DNA from: Streptomyces sp. ATexAB-D23 | GTDB taxonomy: Bacteria; Actinomycetota; Actinomycetes; Streptomycetales; Streptomycetaceae | Direction: 5' to 3' | Assembly (NCBI RefSeq): GCF_000373645.1 | Contig: NZ_KB892007.1 | Span: 124,076 to 188,075 of the forward strand | DNA: 64,000 bases | Shown: one piece after another, positions 1 to 7,675 of the stretch | How positions within the stretch are numbered: position 1 is the stretch's first letter | Layout of the letters: every line of letters begins with the position of its first letter | Position numbers and translations under genes: made by a program | The notes under the pieces: generated by a model | The model's database searches: none | What the model was told of the DNA's origin: nothing | The model's input: only the letters and a program-made list of their open reading frames with translations

Positions 1-123
1 GTGCGGCGTTTCCTTCTGGCGGGGCACGGTCGTCGCCTCGACGGCGAGTTGACCGGGGGCTGCGGCCTCGGAGAGGGGGCGGGAGGGAGGGCCGTCGGCC
101 TCGGGCGCGGGGGTGGGGTTCAC
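1..123 (-). CDS. 5' end of an unidentified gene, cut by the window edge
   Basis: A GTG at 121-123 read on the minus strand is preceded by a GGAAG element with normal spacing and opens a frame that runs off the left edge. Only 41 residues are visible, a Pro/Ala-rich low-complexity N-terminus starting MNPTPAPEADG, so no domain can be named. It begins 28 bp after the stop of the aminotransferase, on the same strand, so the two are probably one operon. In S. coelicolor the corresponding neighbours are, from memory, part of a putative siderophore-synthetase cluster (SCO5799-5801). That context is an inference here. Confidence 0.5.
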   Translation of the reverse strand, partial: MNPTPAPEADGPPSRPLSEAAAPGQLAVEATTVPRQKETPH

Positions 124-151
124 GGCGGTCTTCCTGTGCTGGTGTCCGTGG

Positions 152-1531
152 TCAGCGGATCGATCCGGTCGGCGTCCGTCGGTGCGGTGAGCGCTCGGCG
201 GCTGCCAGGGCATCGGCAAGGCGGTCGATGACCGCTGTTGCCTGTTCGTCGGTGAGCGTGAGGGGCGGAAGCAGGCGTACGACGGTGGAGTGCCGGCCGC
301 CGAGTTCGACAATAAGGCCGCGGCGCAGGCATTCCTGCTGAACGGCGAGAGCGAGGACCGGATCGGGCGGCGCCTCGGTGCCGGTGCCCCGCGGACGGGT
401 CTCGGGGTCGACGACTTCCACGCCGATCATCAGGCCGCGTCCCCGGACGTCACCGATGCACGGATGGTCGGCGGCCAGCGAGCGCAGGCTCGCCAGCATC
501 CGGTCCCCGAGGACCCCGGCCCGCTCCGCGAGCCCGTTCTCCCGGACGTAGGCGAGGGTGGCGGTGCCCGCCGCCATGGCCAGCTGGTTTCCGCGGAAGG
601 TGCCCGCGTGGGCGCCGGGCTGCCAGGTGTCGAGGCCGGAGCGGTAGACGATCACAGCGAGCGGGAGGGAGCCGCCGATGGCCTTGGACAGCACCATCAC
701 ATCGGGCACGATCCCGCTGTGTTCGACGGCCCAGAAGGCACCGGTCCGGCCGACGCCGGTCTGGACCTCGTCCGCGATCAGCGGGATGGAGCGGTCCTCG
801 GTGATTTCCCGCATCCGGCGCATCCAGCCGTCGGGCGCGGGGTTGACTCCGCCCTCGCCCTGGACCGGTTCGAGGATCATCCCGGCGGGGGCGGGTGTCC
901 CGCTCTTGGGGTCGTCCAGCAGGCTCTCGGTCCAGCGCGCGGCGGTCCGTGCCCCGGCTTCGCCACCGATACCGAAGGGGCAGCGGTAGTCCCGCGGGAA
1001 CGGCAGCCTGGTCACCCGTACGTCCTCGGCGCCGCCGGACGCGGCGAGGGCGCCCGCGGTCATGCCGTGGTAGGCGCCGGTGAAGGCCAGCAGGCCGCTG
1101 CGGCCGGTGGCGGCGCGGACCAGTTTGAACGCCGCCTCGACCGCGTCCGTACCGGCGGGTCCGCAGAACTGGATCCGGGCGTCGTCGGCGAACCGGCCCG
1201 GGAGAGTGGCGAACAGCTCCGTGGTGAAGGCGTCCTTGACCGGTGTCGCCAGGTCCAGCACATGCAGCGGGGCGCCCGAGTCGATGACCTTCTTGATCGC
1301 TTCCAGGACGACGGGGTGGTTGTGGCCGAGTGCCAACGTCCCCGCTCCGGAGAGGCAGTCGAGATAGCGCCGCCCGTCCGCGCCCTCGATGGTCAGCCCC
1401 CGGGCGCGCACCGGCACGATCGGCAGCGACCTGGCGTAGGTGCGGGCGGCCGATTCGCGCAGGGACTGGCGGCGCAGGATGCCCTCGTGGGCGGAGAGGG
1501 GTGGTGCCGGAGCTGGTTCGGTCACGGCCAC
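152..1531 (-). CDS. Class III PLP-dependent aminotransferase (diaminobutyrate/ornithine type)
   Basis: This 459-residue protein belongs to the class III aminotransferases that move an amino group between a terminal amine such as 2,4-diaminobutyrate and 2-oxoglutarate. It has the SGAGTLALGHNHP segment, the cofactor-binding GTDAVEAAFK region, the LIADEVQTGVGRTG stretch (Asp254) and the Schiff-base lysine in VLSKAIGGS (Lys283). I chose GTG 1531 because GGGAGGA lies 9 bases upstream; a second GTG two codons later is possible. The same-strand partial gene follows 28 bp downstream. Enzymes of this type make diamine building blocks for siderophores or ectoine. No ectA/ectC is visible, so a siderophore-linked role is the better guess, and the exact substrate is unknown. 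Confidence 0.85.
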   Translation of the reverse strand: MAVTEPAPAPPLSAHEGILRRQSLRESAARTYARSLPIVPVRARGLTIEGADGRRYLDCLSGAGTLALGHNHPVVLEAIKKVIDSGAPLHVLDLATPVKDAFTTELFATLPGRFADDARIQFCGPAGTDAVEAAFKLVRAATGRSGLLAFTGAYHGMTAGALAASGGAEDVRVTRLPFPRDYRCPFGIGGEAGARTAARWTESLLDDPKSGTPAPAGMILEPVQGEGGVNPAPDGWMRRMREITEDRSIPLIADEVQTGVGRTGAFWAVEHSGIVPDVMVLSKAIGGSLPLAVIVYRSGLDTWQPGAHAGTFRGNQLAMAAGTATLAYVRENGLAERAGVLGDRMLASLRSLAADHPCIGDVRGRGLMIGVEVVDPETRPRGTGTEAPPDPVLALAVQQECLRRGLIVELGGRHSTVVRLLPPLTLTDEQATAVIDRLADALAAAERSPHRRTPTGSIR

Positions 1532-1856
1532 GGCTCTGGATCCTCCCGCTGTAACAGTTGCGTTGCACGTCAGTACGATTCCGCAAGGACGGCCTGCGAG
1601 GGTGAACGCTGTCTCCGTGCCCCCTCCGTACCAACGACGAAGGAGGCAGAGGATCACGGGCAAATCCGAAGATCCTTGCGGGGCGCAACCCTGCCGCGCA
1701 CCACCCGCGGCGCCACCGGCATAGTGGGGCCCGCGCCGGGCTCCGGGACACCTCCCGAAGGCCGCGGCGCCCTGCCCGTTCGGTGCGCTCTGCGGCTCGC
1801 CGTGCACAAGTGCAGTACAGAAGCGTTGAGTTACGAAGTCCCAGGGGGATCAGCAG
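1532..1856. other. Divergent intergenic region, aminotransferase / peptidase
   Basis: These 325 bases separate two divergent genes and should hold both promoters. I see no convincing open frame. A 12-bp palindrome with arms TGCAC and GTGCA lies at 1803-1814, about 45 bp before the peptidase start, and could be a regulator site. I found no match to the Streptomyces iron box (TTAGGTTAGGCTCACCTAA type), so iron control of the aminotransferase is not shown by this region. Confidence 0.4.
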
Positions 1857-3086
1857 ATGCGTCTCGTTCGACCAGGAAACACCGCACGCCGCAGGGGAAG
1901 TGCCCGCCTCACCTCCTCCCCCGTGCTCGCCACCGCCGCCGTCGCCGCCGTCCTCGCGCTCACGGCCACGGCCTGCGGGCCGACCGAGGACGACGCGAAC
2001 TCCGAGCCGAGCAGCAGCAGCTCCGCCGGCCGGACGGACAACAAGATCGCCATCCCGGACGAGCTGAAGGACCGGCTCAAGGAACACGGGATCGACCTGG
2101 ACCAGTGGAAGGACGGCGAGTGGAAGAACTGGGACACGGACAAGTGGCTGCGTGAGGCCAAGGACTACATCAACCCGATCATCGCGGGCCTGTGGGACCC
2201 GGACCGCATGCGGGACGCCGACAAGCCCCCGGAGAATCCGGTCGACAACGACATCTCGGGCGACGAGGGCGTGACGGACCCGACGCCCGCGCCGGTCCGG
2301 GCCGTGGGCGTGAACACGCCGTACCACGACAACGCCGCAGAGTCCGGGAAGCTGTTCTTCGACGGCCCCGAGGGCTCGATGGTCTGCTCGGCGACCGTGG
2401 TGAAGGACCCGGCGCACCCGGGCAAGTCCAACATGGTGTGGACCGCGGGCCACTGTGTGCACGCGGGCAAGAAGGGCGGCTGGTACCGCAACATCGCCTT
2501 CGTCCCCTCGTACAACAACAGCGGTCTGTCGACGGCCGAGCTGCGCGACAACCCGCCCAAGGAGAAGGTCGCCCCGTACGGCATCTGGTGGGGCAGCTGG
2601 GCGCAGACCTCGCAGCAGTGGATCGACCAGGGCGCGTCGGTCGGCGGCCTGGGCGCCCCGTACGACTTCGCCGTGCTGCACGTCACGCCGGAGGAGGGTT
2701 CGAACGGCAAGTCCCTTGAGGAGACCGTCGGTTCGGCTCTGCCCGTCGAATTCAACGCGCCGGCCGTGCCGAAGATCGCCGACATGACGGCGACCGGCTT
2801 CCCGGCGGCGGCGCCGTACGACGGCCAGAAGCTGTTCCAGTGCAAGGACAAGCCCGGCCGTCTCTCGCTCGCCCAGGGTGACCCGACGATGTACCGCATC
2901 GGCTGCTCGATGACGGGCGGTGCCTCCGGCGGCGGCTGGGTCGCCACCGGTCAGGACGGCAAGCCCGCGCTGGTCTCGAACACCTCCATCGGCCCGGTGA
3001 CGGCGGGCTGGCTGGCCGGACCGCGCCTCGGCAAGGAGGCCAAGGGCGTCTACGAAGAGGTCAGCAAGAAGTACGCGGACAAGTAG
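1857..3086 (+). CDS. Secreted trypsin-like serine peptidase lipoprotein
   Basis: This 409-residue exported protease has a twin-arginine-like charged start, a hydrophobic segment and a lipobox ending LTATAC, so Cys40 is probably lipidated and the enzyme anchored outside the membrane. The chymotrypsin-fold triad is visible: His199 in TAGHC, Asp270 in PYDFAVLH and Ser357 in GGASGGGW. The region from residue 60 to 150 is a charged linker rich in Trp and Asp (LDQWKDGEWKNW) with no catalytic motif. AGGGGGA precedes the ATG. A paralogue follows 129 bp downstream, showing a tandem duplication. The natural substrate is unknown; the closest general type is the V8/glutamyl-endopeptidase-like family of actinomycetes. 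Confidence 0.85.
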   Translation: MRLVRPGNTARRRGSARLTSSPVLATAAVAAVLALTATACGPTEDDANSEPSSSSSAGRTDNKIAIPDELKDRLKEHGIDLDQWKDGEWKNWDTDKWLREAKDYINPIIAGLWDPDRMRDADKPPENPVDNDISGDEGVTDPTPAPVRAVGVNTPYHDNAAESGKLFFDGPEGSMVCSATVVKDPAHPGKSNMVWTAGHCVHAGKKGGWYRNIAFVPSYNNSGLSTAELRDNPPKEKVAPYGIWWGSWAQTSQQWIDQGASVGGLGAPYDFAVLHVTPEEGSNGKSLEETVGSALPVEFNAPAVPKIADMTATGFPAAAPYDGQKLFQCKDKPGRLSLAQGDPTMYRIGCSMTGGASGGGWVATGQDGKPALVSNTSIGPVTAGWLAGPRLGKEAKGVYEEVSKKYADK

Positions 3087-3215
3087 CCGGCAGGACCGCG
3101 CCCGCCGGGGCGCGGATGGCGACGGGCAGGGGCCTTCGGGGCGGACGGCGGTCCGTTCCAAGGGTCCCTGCCCCAAGAACGACCGATGTGCAGATTTTCA
3201 GGGGGATTCCTTTTC

Positions 3216-4390
3216 ATGCGATCCATACGTCCGCTGCTCGCCGCGACCGGACTGGCCGCCGCGCTCGCACTGACGGCCACCGCCTGCGGGCCCACCGAGG
3301 ACGAGGGCGCCGACAAGCCCGCGGCCACCGCGTCCGCGTCCGGCGGCACCCAGAAGGACGGCGGGCCGGCCGCCGGCCTGGCCGACGCGCTGAAGAAGCA
3401 CGGGATCGACCCGGACAAGTGGCGCGGCGGCGAGTGGAAGAACTGGGACAAGGCCACTTGGCTGCGTGAGGCCAAGGACTTCGTCAACCCGGTCATCGAG
3501 GGGCTGTGGGAGCCGGACCGGATGAAGTCGGCGCAGGACCCGGCGAAGACGATGTCCGCCGGGGACTTCTCCGGTGACCAGGGCGTCACCGATCCGGAGC
3601 CGAGGCCGGTCACGGCCCAGCGCGAGAAGACCCCGTACCACAACTACGCGGCCCCGGTCGGGAAGGTCTTCTTCGACTCTCCCAAGGGCCACATGGTCTG
3701 CTCGGGCACGGTCGTCAAGGACCCGGGGAACCCCGGGAGGTCCAACCTCGTGTGGACCGCCGGCCACTGCGTCCACGCCGGGTCCGAAGGCGGCTGGTAC
3801 CGCAACATCGTCTTCGTGCCCGCGTACAACGACAAGGGCCGGAGTGCCGCCGCGCTGAAGAACGCACAGCCGCAGGAGATCGCCCCGTACGGGGCCTACT
3901 GGGCGGACTGGGTCAGCACCTCCGGTGAGTGGATCACCAACGGCGGTCCCACCGGCGGCGAGGGTGCCCCGTACGACTACGCGGTGCTGCACGTGAAGCC
4001 GGAGCGAGGCACCAAGTCGCTCGAAGAGACCGTGGGCAACGCCCTCCCGGTGAACTTCGACGCCCCGAGATCGCGCAGATCGGTGCGATGGGCGCGTGGG
4101 GCTACCCGGCCGCCCCGCCGTACGACGGTCTGATCATGCACAAGTGCGTCGACCGGCCCGGCCGGCTGTCGATCAGCCCTTCCACGCCCACCATGTACCG
4201 CATCGGCTGCACGATGACGGGCGGTTCGTCCGGTGGCGGCTGGTTCAGCGAGGGCAGTGACGGCAAGTTGGCCCTGGTCTCCAACACGTCGATCGGCCCG
4301 GTCACCTCGGGCTGGCTGGCGGGGCCGCACCTGGGTGAGGGCGCGCGGCAGATCTTCACGACGATGAGCCGGAAGTTCGGCGCCAAGTAG
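3216..4390 (+). pseudogene. Second trypsin-like peptidase lipoprotein, frameshifted near codon 283
   Basis: This is a tandem paralogue of the upstream peptidase, with the same lipobox (LTATAC), the same linker, TAGHC and APYDYAVLH. The frame breaks in a run of four C at 4063-4066. Upstream it reads VNFDAP and then nonsense, ending at 4133. In the +1 frame the paralogous sequence resumes with EIAQIGAMGAWGYPAAPPYDG and includes the catalytic serine segment TGGSSGGGW, ending at 4390. Restoring one C joins the two halves perfectly, so this is a one-base deletion or a homopolymer sequencing error. As written, the protein would lose its nucleophile. The start ATG 3216 follows AGGGGGA, the same SD motif as the first copy. 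Confidence 0.8.
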
Positions 4391-4403
4391 CGGCGCGCAC
4401 GGC

Positions 4404-4439
4404 CGAAGGCCCGCTCCCTCGCAGGGGAACGGGCCTTCG
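4404..4439. terminator. Stem-loop terminator between convergent peptidase and hflX
   Basis: The arms GAAGGCCCG (4405-4413) and CGGGCCTTC (4430-4438) form a 9-bp stem, extended by TCCC/GGGGA pairing inside. It lies 14 bp past the peptidase stop and 22 bp past the hflX stop on the other strand, so it can serve both genes. Confidence 0.7.
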
Positions 4440-4459
4440 CTGCTTCCGCTACGGTCCGG

Positions 4460-5980
4460 TCAGTGCACCGCGGGGACGAACGCCGCGAGCTCCGATGCCA
4501 GCTCCTCGTGCACCCGCGCCTTGAGCAGCGTGCCCTCCGACGTGTGCTCCTCGGAGATCACCTCGCCCTCGGCGTGCACCCGGGAGACGAGTCCACCACG
4601 GGTGTACGGCACGAGCGCCTCGATCTCGACCGACGGGCGGGGCAGCTCGCTGTCGAGCAGCGCGAGCAGCTCGTCGATCCCGGCGCCGGTACGCGCCGAC
4701 ACCGCGATGGCGTGCCGCTCGTTGCGCAGGAGGCGCTGGAGGACCAGCGGGTCCGCGGCGTCCGCCTTGTTGACCACGACGATCTCGGGCACGTCCGTCG
4801 CGCCGACCTCGCGGATCACCTCACGCACCGCGGCGAGCTGCTCCTCCGGCACGGGGTGCGAGCCGTCCACCACGTGCAGGATGAGATCGGACTCGCCGAC
4901 CTCCTCCATGGTGGAGCGGAATGCCTCCACGAGGTGGTGCGGCAGATGCCGTACGAACCCGACGGTGTCGGCGAGCGTGTAGACCCGGCCGCTCGGCGTC
5001 TCGGCCCGGCGCACGGTCGGGTCGAGGGTGGCGAACAGGGCGTTCTCCACGAGCACGCCCGCGCCGGTCAGCCGGTTGAGCAGCGAGGACTTGCCCGCGT
5101 TGGTGTAACCGGCGATGGCGACGGAAGGCACCTTGTTGCGCCGGCGCTCCTGGCGCTTGAGGTCGCGGCCGGTCTTCATCTCCGCGATCTCCCGGCGCAT
5201 CTTGGCCATCTTCTCGCGGATCCGGCGCCGGTCCGTCTCGATCTTGGTCTCACCGGGGCCGCGGGTCGCCATGCCGCCACCGCCGCTGGAACCGCCGCCG
5301 CCCATCTGACGGGACAGCGACTGACCCCAGCCGCGCAGCCTCGGCAGCATGTACTGCATCTGCGCGAGGGAGACCTGAGCCTTGCCCTCCCGGGACTTGG
5401 CGTGCTGGGCGAAGATGTCCAGGATCAGGGCGGTCCGGTCGACCACCTTGACCTTGACGACGTCTTCGAGGTGGATGAGCTGGCCGGGGCTGAGCTCACC
5501 GTCGCAGACGACGGTGTCCGCCCCGGTTTCGAGGACGATGTCGCGCAGCTGAAGCGCCTTGCCGGAACCGATGTACGTGGCCGGGTCGGGCTTGTCGCGG
5601 CGCTGGAATACGGCGTCGAGCACCAGGGCTCCCGCCGTCTCGGCGAGCGCCGCCAGCTCGGCGAGCGACGTCTCCGCGTCCTGCACGGTGCCCGAGGTCC
5701 AGACACCGACGAGCACCACACGCTCCAGGCGCAGCTGCCGGTACTCGACCTCGGTGACGTCTTCGAGCTCGGTGGAGAGTCCGGCCACGCGCCGCAGGGC
5801 GGCACGCTCCGAGCGGTCCAGCTGCTGGCCGTCCCGCGCTCCGTCGATCTCTTGGCTCCAGGCGACGTCCTCTTCCATCAGGGCGTCGGCCCGCAGGCCC
5901 TCGGTGAGGCTCTCGGTCGCGTTCTCCGTGGCACTCTGCGCGTTCTGCGCGTCCTGGGGAAGGGAAGAAGAGGAGGTCAT
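4460..5980 (-). CDS. hflX: GTPase HflX, ribosome-associated
   Basis: HflX is a GTPase that binds the 50S subunit and splits or rescues stalled ribosomes under stress. The 506-residue protein has the HflX N-terminal domain (roughly 80-280, with the YIGSGKALQL segment and the Gly-rich loop MGGGGSSGGGG), then the G domain: G1 GYTNAGKSS at 291-299, G3 DTVGF from 338 and G4 NKAD at 404-407. The first 75 residues are an acidic Ser/Thr/Glu-rich extension usual in Streptomyces. AAGGAT precedes the ATG. It is followed downstream by a bidirectional hairpin and appears to be its own transcription unit or the end of one with the upstream aminopeptidase. Confidence 0.95.
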   Translation of the reverse strand: MTSSSSLPQDAQNAQSATENATESLTEGLRADALMEEDVAWSQEIDGARDGQQLDRSERAALRRVAGLSTELEDVTEVEYRQLRLERVVLVGVWTSGTVQDAETSLAELAALAETAGALVLDAVFQRRDKPDPATYIGSGKALQLRDIVLETGADTVVCDGELSPGQLIHLEDVVKVKVVDRTALILDIFAQHAKSREGKAQVSLAQMQYMLPRLRGWGQSLSRQMGGGGSSGGGGMATRGPGETKIETDRRRIREKMAKMRREIAEMKTGRDLKRQERRRNKVPSVAIAGYTNAGKSSLLNRLTGAGVLVENALFATLDPTVRRAETPSGRVYTLADTVGFVRHLPHHLVEAFRSTMEEVGESDLILHVVDGSHPVPEEQLAAVREVIREVGATDVPEIVVVNKADAADPLVLQRLLRNERHAIAVSARTGAGIDELLALLDSELPRPSVEIEALVPYTRGGLVSRVHAEGEVISEEHTSEGTLLKARVHEELASELAAFVPAVH

Positions 5981-6122
5981 TGGATCCTTACGTCGATAGG
6001 AGTGGTTGCATCAGTCACAACGCGTAACCTCTGCGGATGATTCCCGCCCGGGAGATCCTCCGCTCCGGCCGCCGTGGCGACGCCTCGATAGTGGCATGGT
6101 CCGTGCGGGCCGTCATCCGGGT

Positions 6123-7586
6123 TTACCGCTGTCCCCGTGCCACCGCGGGTGCGGTGCTGTGCCAGTCGGGATGTCCGGGCATGGGCGGCGTCTTCGCCCC
6201 GTACAGCCAGCCGTCGAAGAACGCGGTCAGGTCGCGTCCCGCCACCCGTGAGGCGAGCCGGACGAAGTCGGCCGTGGCCGCGTTGGAGTCGCGGTTGCCC
6301 CGCACCCAGAGCCGCTCCAGTGTCCCGAAGGCGTCCTGGCCGATCTCCTGGCGCAGGGCGTAGAGGACGAGCGCGCTGCCGTCGTAGACCACCGGCCGGA
6401 ACAGGCTGATCTTCTCGCCGGGCGCCGGCGCGGCGGGCCGGGCGGGCGGGCCTCCGGCGGCGCGCCAAGTGTCCGACCAGGTGTAGGCGCTGCGCATGCG
6501 CTCCTCCAGCGGCTTGCCGGCGTGGTCCTCGGCGTACCGCGCCTCGTACCAGCTGGCGTGCCCCTCGTTCAGCCAGAGGTCGGACCAGGTCCGCGGGGAG
6601 ACGCTGTCTCCGAACCACTGATGGGCCAGCTCGTGGACCATGACGGAGTCGACGTACCACTCGGGGTAGCGCGCGTCGGTGAACAGGCGCTTCTCGAACA
6701 GGGAGAGGGTCTGGGTCTCCAGCTCGAACCCGGTCTCGGTGTCGGCGATCAGCACCCCGTAGTTCTCGAAGGGGTACCGGCCGACCTGCTGTTCCATCCA
6801 GGCCAGTTGGTCCGGGGTCTTCTTCAGCCAGGGTTTCAGGCGGTCCCGGTCGGCCGCCGGCACGACGTCGCGCACGGGCAGTCCGTGCGGCCCGGTCCGC
6901 CGGACCACGGCCGAGCGGCCGATGCTGACCTGGGCCAGTTCGGTGGCCATGGGGTGCTCGGTGCGATAGGTCCAGGTGGTGCTGTCCCCGTGCCGGCTGC
7001 GGCCGGTGGGCAGGCCGTTGGCCACCACCGTCAGTTCGCTCGGGGCGGTGACGCGGAAGGTGAAGTACGCCTTGTCGGCGGGGTGGTCGTTGCCCGGGAA
7101 GACCCGGTGTGCGGCGTCGGCCTGGTTGGCCATGGCGAGCCCGTCGGCGGTCCGCACCCAGCCGCCGCTGTCGCGTTCGCCGGAGGGGTCGCTGGTGTGG
7201 CGGACGGTGATGCGCAGGGGCACGCCGGCCGGAATACGGCCCGCCGGACGCACGATCAGGTCCTCGTCCGCGACCTCGAAGTCGGCACGCAGGCCGTTGA
7301 CGGCGACGGACCGGACGGTGCCCCGGGTGAAGTCGAGGTTGATCCGCTCCAGCGGCTCGGTCGTCTTCACGTCGAGGGTGGTGACGGCGGACAGCGGCTC
7401 GTCGTTGTGGCCGTTGTAGGTGAGGCCGATGTCATAGGCGAGTACGTCGTACCCGGGGTTGCCGAGGTGGGGGAAGAGCGGGTCACCGATGCCGAGCGGC
7501 ACCGGGGCGGGCAGGGTGGCGGCGACGAGCGCGGCCGACGCGGTGGCCAGCAGGGCGGCCCGCAGACGGCGGGAGAGGAACGGCAT
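6123..7586 (-). CDS. Exported M1 family zinc metallopeptidase
   Basis: This 487-residue protein begins with a classical Sec signal peptide (RRLRAALLATASAALVAA, cleavage near residue 27). The gluzincin signature is complete: HELAH at 318-322 and the third zinc ligand Glu341 in LNEGHASW, eighteen residues further. The usual GAMEN exopeptidase loop is replaced by GFELETQT, as in other secreted actinobacterial M1 enzymes, so aminopeptidase specificity cannot be read from that loop. It would trim peptides outside the cell. It lies between the RSH gene and hflX on the same strand with short gaps. No clear SD precedes ATG 7586. Confidence 0.85.
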   Translation of the reverse strand: MPFLSRRLRAALLATASAALVAATLPAPVPLGIGDPLFPHLGNPGYDVLAYDIGLTYNGHNDEPLSAVTTLDVKTTEPLERINLDFTRGTVRSVAVNGLRADFEVADEDLIVRPAGRIPAGVPLRITVRHTSDPSGERDSGGWVRTADGLAMANQADAAHRVFPGNDHPADKAYFTFRVTAPSELTVVANGLPTGRSRHGDSTTWTYRTEHPMATELAQVSIGRSAVVRRTGPHGLPVRDVVPAADRDRLKPWLKKTPDQLAWMEQQVGRYPFENYGVLIADTETGFELETQTLSLFEKRLFTDARYPEWYVDSVMVHELAHQWFGDSVSPRTWSDLWLNEGHASWYEARYAEDHAGKPLEERMRSAYTWSDTWRAAGGPPARPAAPAPGEKISLFRPVVYDGSALVLYALRQEIGQDAFGTLERLWVRGNRDSNAATADFVRLASRVAGRDLTAFFDGWLYGAKTPPMPGHPDWHSTAPAVARGQR

Positions 7587-7675
7587 GGACTACGGCTATC
7601 AGCGCGGCCTCTCCCCCCGGGTGCGGCGCGCGCCGTGCCACCCGAATGAGGACGGCGCGCGGGCCCTCCGTCCCG

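Noticed and set aside
152..1531. Ectoine EctB as identity of the aminotransferase
   Set aside because: No ectA, ectC or ectD lies on the sequenced side, and the class III aminotransferase motifs are shared by siderophore-linked enzymes. The substrate was left open.
450..3176. A 908-codon minus-strand frame across the aminotransferase and the first peptidase
   Set aside because: It overlaps two well-supported genes in another frame and strand, and its product is an Arg/Pro/Gly-rich composition typical of G/C-rich shadow frames.
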